Of a DNA stretch of 64,000 bases, positions 62,829 through 64,000 are shown one piece after another; within the stretch, counting starts at the first letter, position 1; the number at the start of each line of letters is the position of its first letter. The notes under the pieces are model-generated. The model had not been told where the DNA came from. It did no database searches and was given only the letters and a program-made list of their open reading frames with translations. Origin of the DNA: Stenotrophomonas sp. ASS1 (GTDB lineage: Bacteria > Pseudomonadota > Gammaproteobacteria > Xanthomonadales > Xanthomonadaceae); NCBI RefSeq assembly GCF_004346925.1, contig NZ_CP031167.1, positions 1,322,001 through 1,386,000 of the forward strand. Direction: 5' to 3'. The position numbers and the translations under genes are program-made.

Positions 62829-63907
62829 TGGCCACCAAGCCCGCCAAGAAGACCGCCGCGACCCCCAAGAGCGCAGCGGCCCGGAAACCTGCTGCTGCCG
62901 CACCGGCCGCGAAGAAGACCCCAGCGCCGAAGAAGGCCGCTGCGGTGAAGGCCCCGGCGAAGAAAGCGGCTGCGGTGAAGCGTGCTGTGAAGAAGCCGGC
63001 GCCGGCCAAGAGTGCCGAAGCGGTCCGCGCCGAAACCATCGCCCGCAAGTCGCTGCGCAAGCCGTCGGCCCCGGGCGTGGAAGAGCTGAAGTTCGGCATC
63101 GAGAGTGCCTTCGAGCGCCGCGCTACCTTGACCCTGCACGAGCTGGAAGGCTCGACCAAGCCGCTGGTCAACCGCGTGATTGACGGCCTGGAGAGCGGTG
63201 AGTTCCGTGTTGCCGAGCCGGACGGCCAGGGTGGCTGGAAGGTCAACGAGTGGCTGAAGAAGGCCGTGCTGTTGTACTTCCGTGTCAATGACATGGCCGT
63301 GGTCGACGCCCGTCCGGCGCCGTTCTGGGACAAGGTCGAATCGCGCTTCGCCGGCTATGACGAGGCGAAGTTCCGCCGTGGTGGCGTGCGCGTGGTGCCG
63401 GGCGCGATCGCCCGCCGCGGCACCTACTTCGGCAAGGACGTGGTGCTGATGCCGAGCTTCACCAACATCGGCGCCTACGTCGGCGAAGGCACCATGGTCG
63501 ACACCTGGGCCACCGTCGGTTCCTGCGCGCAGATCGGCCAGCACTGCCACCTGTCCGGCGGCGCCGGCATCGGCGGCGTGCTGGAGCCGCTGCAGGCCAG
63601 CCCGACCATCATCGAGGACCACTGCTTCATCGGTGCGCGTTCGGAAGTGGTGGAAGGCGTGGTGGTCGGCCACCACAGCGTGATCGGCATGGGCGTGTTC
63701 CTCAGCCAGAGCACCCGCATCTACAACCGTGCCACCGGCGAAATCACCTACGGTTACATCCCGCCGTACAGCGTGGTGGTGTCCGGCTCGCTGCCGAGCA
63801 AGGACGGTACCCATTCGCTGTACTGCGCGGTGATCGTCAAGCAGGTTGATGCCAAGACCCGCAGCAAGACCAGCGTCAACGACCTGCTGCGCGGCCTGGC
63901 CGACTGA
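62828..63907 (+). CDS. dapD: Tetrahydrodipicolinate N-succinyltransferase with histone-H1-like tail
   Basis: A 359-residue enzyme of the succinylase lysine/DAP pathway. The catalytic part (about 86-359) is a hexapeptide beta-helix protein like the 274-residue E. coli DapD ('[20 protein letters not shown]', '[20 protein letters not shown]', '[20 protein letters not shown]'). Before it lie some 80 residues with about 16 Lys and many Ala and Pro, in AKK, APA and AAAVK patterns, like a histone H1 or RNA-binding tail. The ATG overlaps glnD's stop as TGATG, so the tail is probably translated. A GTG at 63077 could give a tail-less form. Confidence 0.92.
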   Translation: MATKPAKKTAATPKSAAARKPAAAAPAAKKTPAPKKAAAVKAPAKKAAAVKRAVKKPAPAKSAEAVRAETIARKSLRKPSAPGVEELKFGIESAFERRATLTLHELEGSTKPLVNRVIDGLESGEFRVAEPDGQGGWKVNEWLKKAVLLYFRVNDMAVVDARPAPFWDKVESRFAGYDEAKFRRGGVRVVPGAIARRGTYFGKDVVLMPSFTNIGAYVGEGTMVDTWATVGSCAQIGQHCHLSGGAGIGGVLEPLQASPTIIEDHCFIGARSEVVEGVVVGHHSVIGMGVFLSQSTRIYNRATGEITYGYIPPYSVVVSGSLPSKDGTHSLYCAVIVKQVDAKTRSKTSVNDLLRGLAD

Positions 63908-63909
63908 AG

Positions 63910-64000
63910 GTGACTGCGCCGGAGGATCTGGCGCAGTCCGCGATCTACCGGCATCCGTCCGACACCCTGGTCGGGCGGATGCTGCCGCGCCTGCTGCACG
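63910..64000 (+). CDS. Unidentified gene, 5' end only
   Basis: A GTG start 2 bases after dapD opens a frame that stays open to the window's end (30 codons; 'TAPEDLAQSAIYRHPSDTLV'). A weak GAAGG ribosome site overlaps. The protein family cannot be told from 30 residues. Its position suggests an operon with dapD. Confidence 0.4.
   Translation, partial: MTAPEDLAQSAIYRHPSDTLVGRMLPRLLH

Noticed and set aside
1-64000. tRNA, rRNA, prophage or intact IS element
   Set aside because: No CCA-ended cloverleaf, rRNA motif, integrase or transposase gene was seen; only short palindromic repeats are present.

Overview
The window is GC-rich chromosomal DNA from a gammaproteobacterium of the Xanthomonadaceae, most likely the Stenotrophomonas maltophilia complex. 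The evidence is the order of its housekeeping genes, the families encoded, and the many short palindromes with a GTAG head that match the known SMAG (Stenotrophomonas GTAG) repeat family. No tRNA, rRNA, CRISPR array, prophage or intact insertion sequence was seen.

Layout. 1-4.35 kb: end of a DUF4019-like gene, a MAPEG membrane protein, a UbiM-like ubiquinone hydroxylase, a small S4 RNA-binding protein (minus) and a DEAD-box RNA helicase. 4.4-10.7 kb: a signalling block with three c-di-GMP genes (PAS-GGDEF-EAL, 7TM-GGDEF, GAF-GGDEF) interrupted by rluF. 10.8-30.7 kb: a mixed accessory stretch with an ABC-type ATPase, two EamA exporters, YecE- and VOC-family genes, a serine hydrolase, an ABC exporter, an Agp-type phosphatase, a DUF885 lipoprotein, a LysR regulator, a PPIase, a PadR/membrane-sensor pair, a PHA depolymerase homologue, a methyltransferase and a HemJ/CopD-like protein. 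Most of the repeats lie here, including a palindrome of about 570 bp that fills one convergent gene gap.

30.8-53.1 kb (all minus): a large envelope, replication and translation region. In transcription order it runs rpsB-tsf, an HDOD-GGDEF gene, pyrH-frr-uppS-cdsA-dxr-rseP-bamA, a 508-bp gene-free gap where many bacteria carry skp, lpxD-fabZ-lpxA-lpxB-rnhB, dnaE, an unrecognised lipoprotein, then accA. It joins translation factors, isoprenoid and phospholipid precursor supply, outer-membrane assembly, lipid A synthesis and fatty-acid synthesis.

53.3-59.2 kb (minus): an archaic (sigma/Csu-type) chaperone-usher pilus operon: SCPU pilin, chaperone, usher, two-domain SCPU adhesin, a very short SCPU-like remnant or mini-subunit, and a second chaperone. 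The rpsB promoter lies over the end of this operon. 59.4-64 kb (plus): map, glnD and dapD. The DapD protein carries a lysine/alanine-rich, histone-H1-like N-terminal tail of about 80 residues. An unidentified reading frame runs off the end.

The most unusual signals are the nested palindrome at 24.87-25.44 kb, the tail on DapD, the mini-SCPU gene in the pilus operon, and the 29-bp perfect inverted repeat at 4.41-4.49 kb. The gene functions themselves mostly belong to known families.
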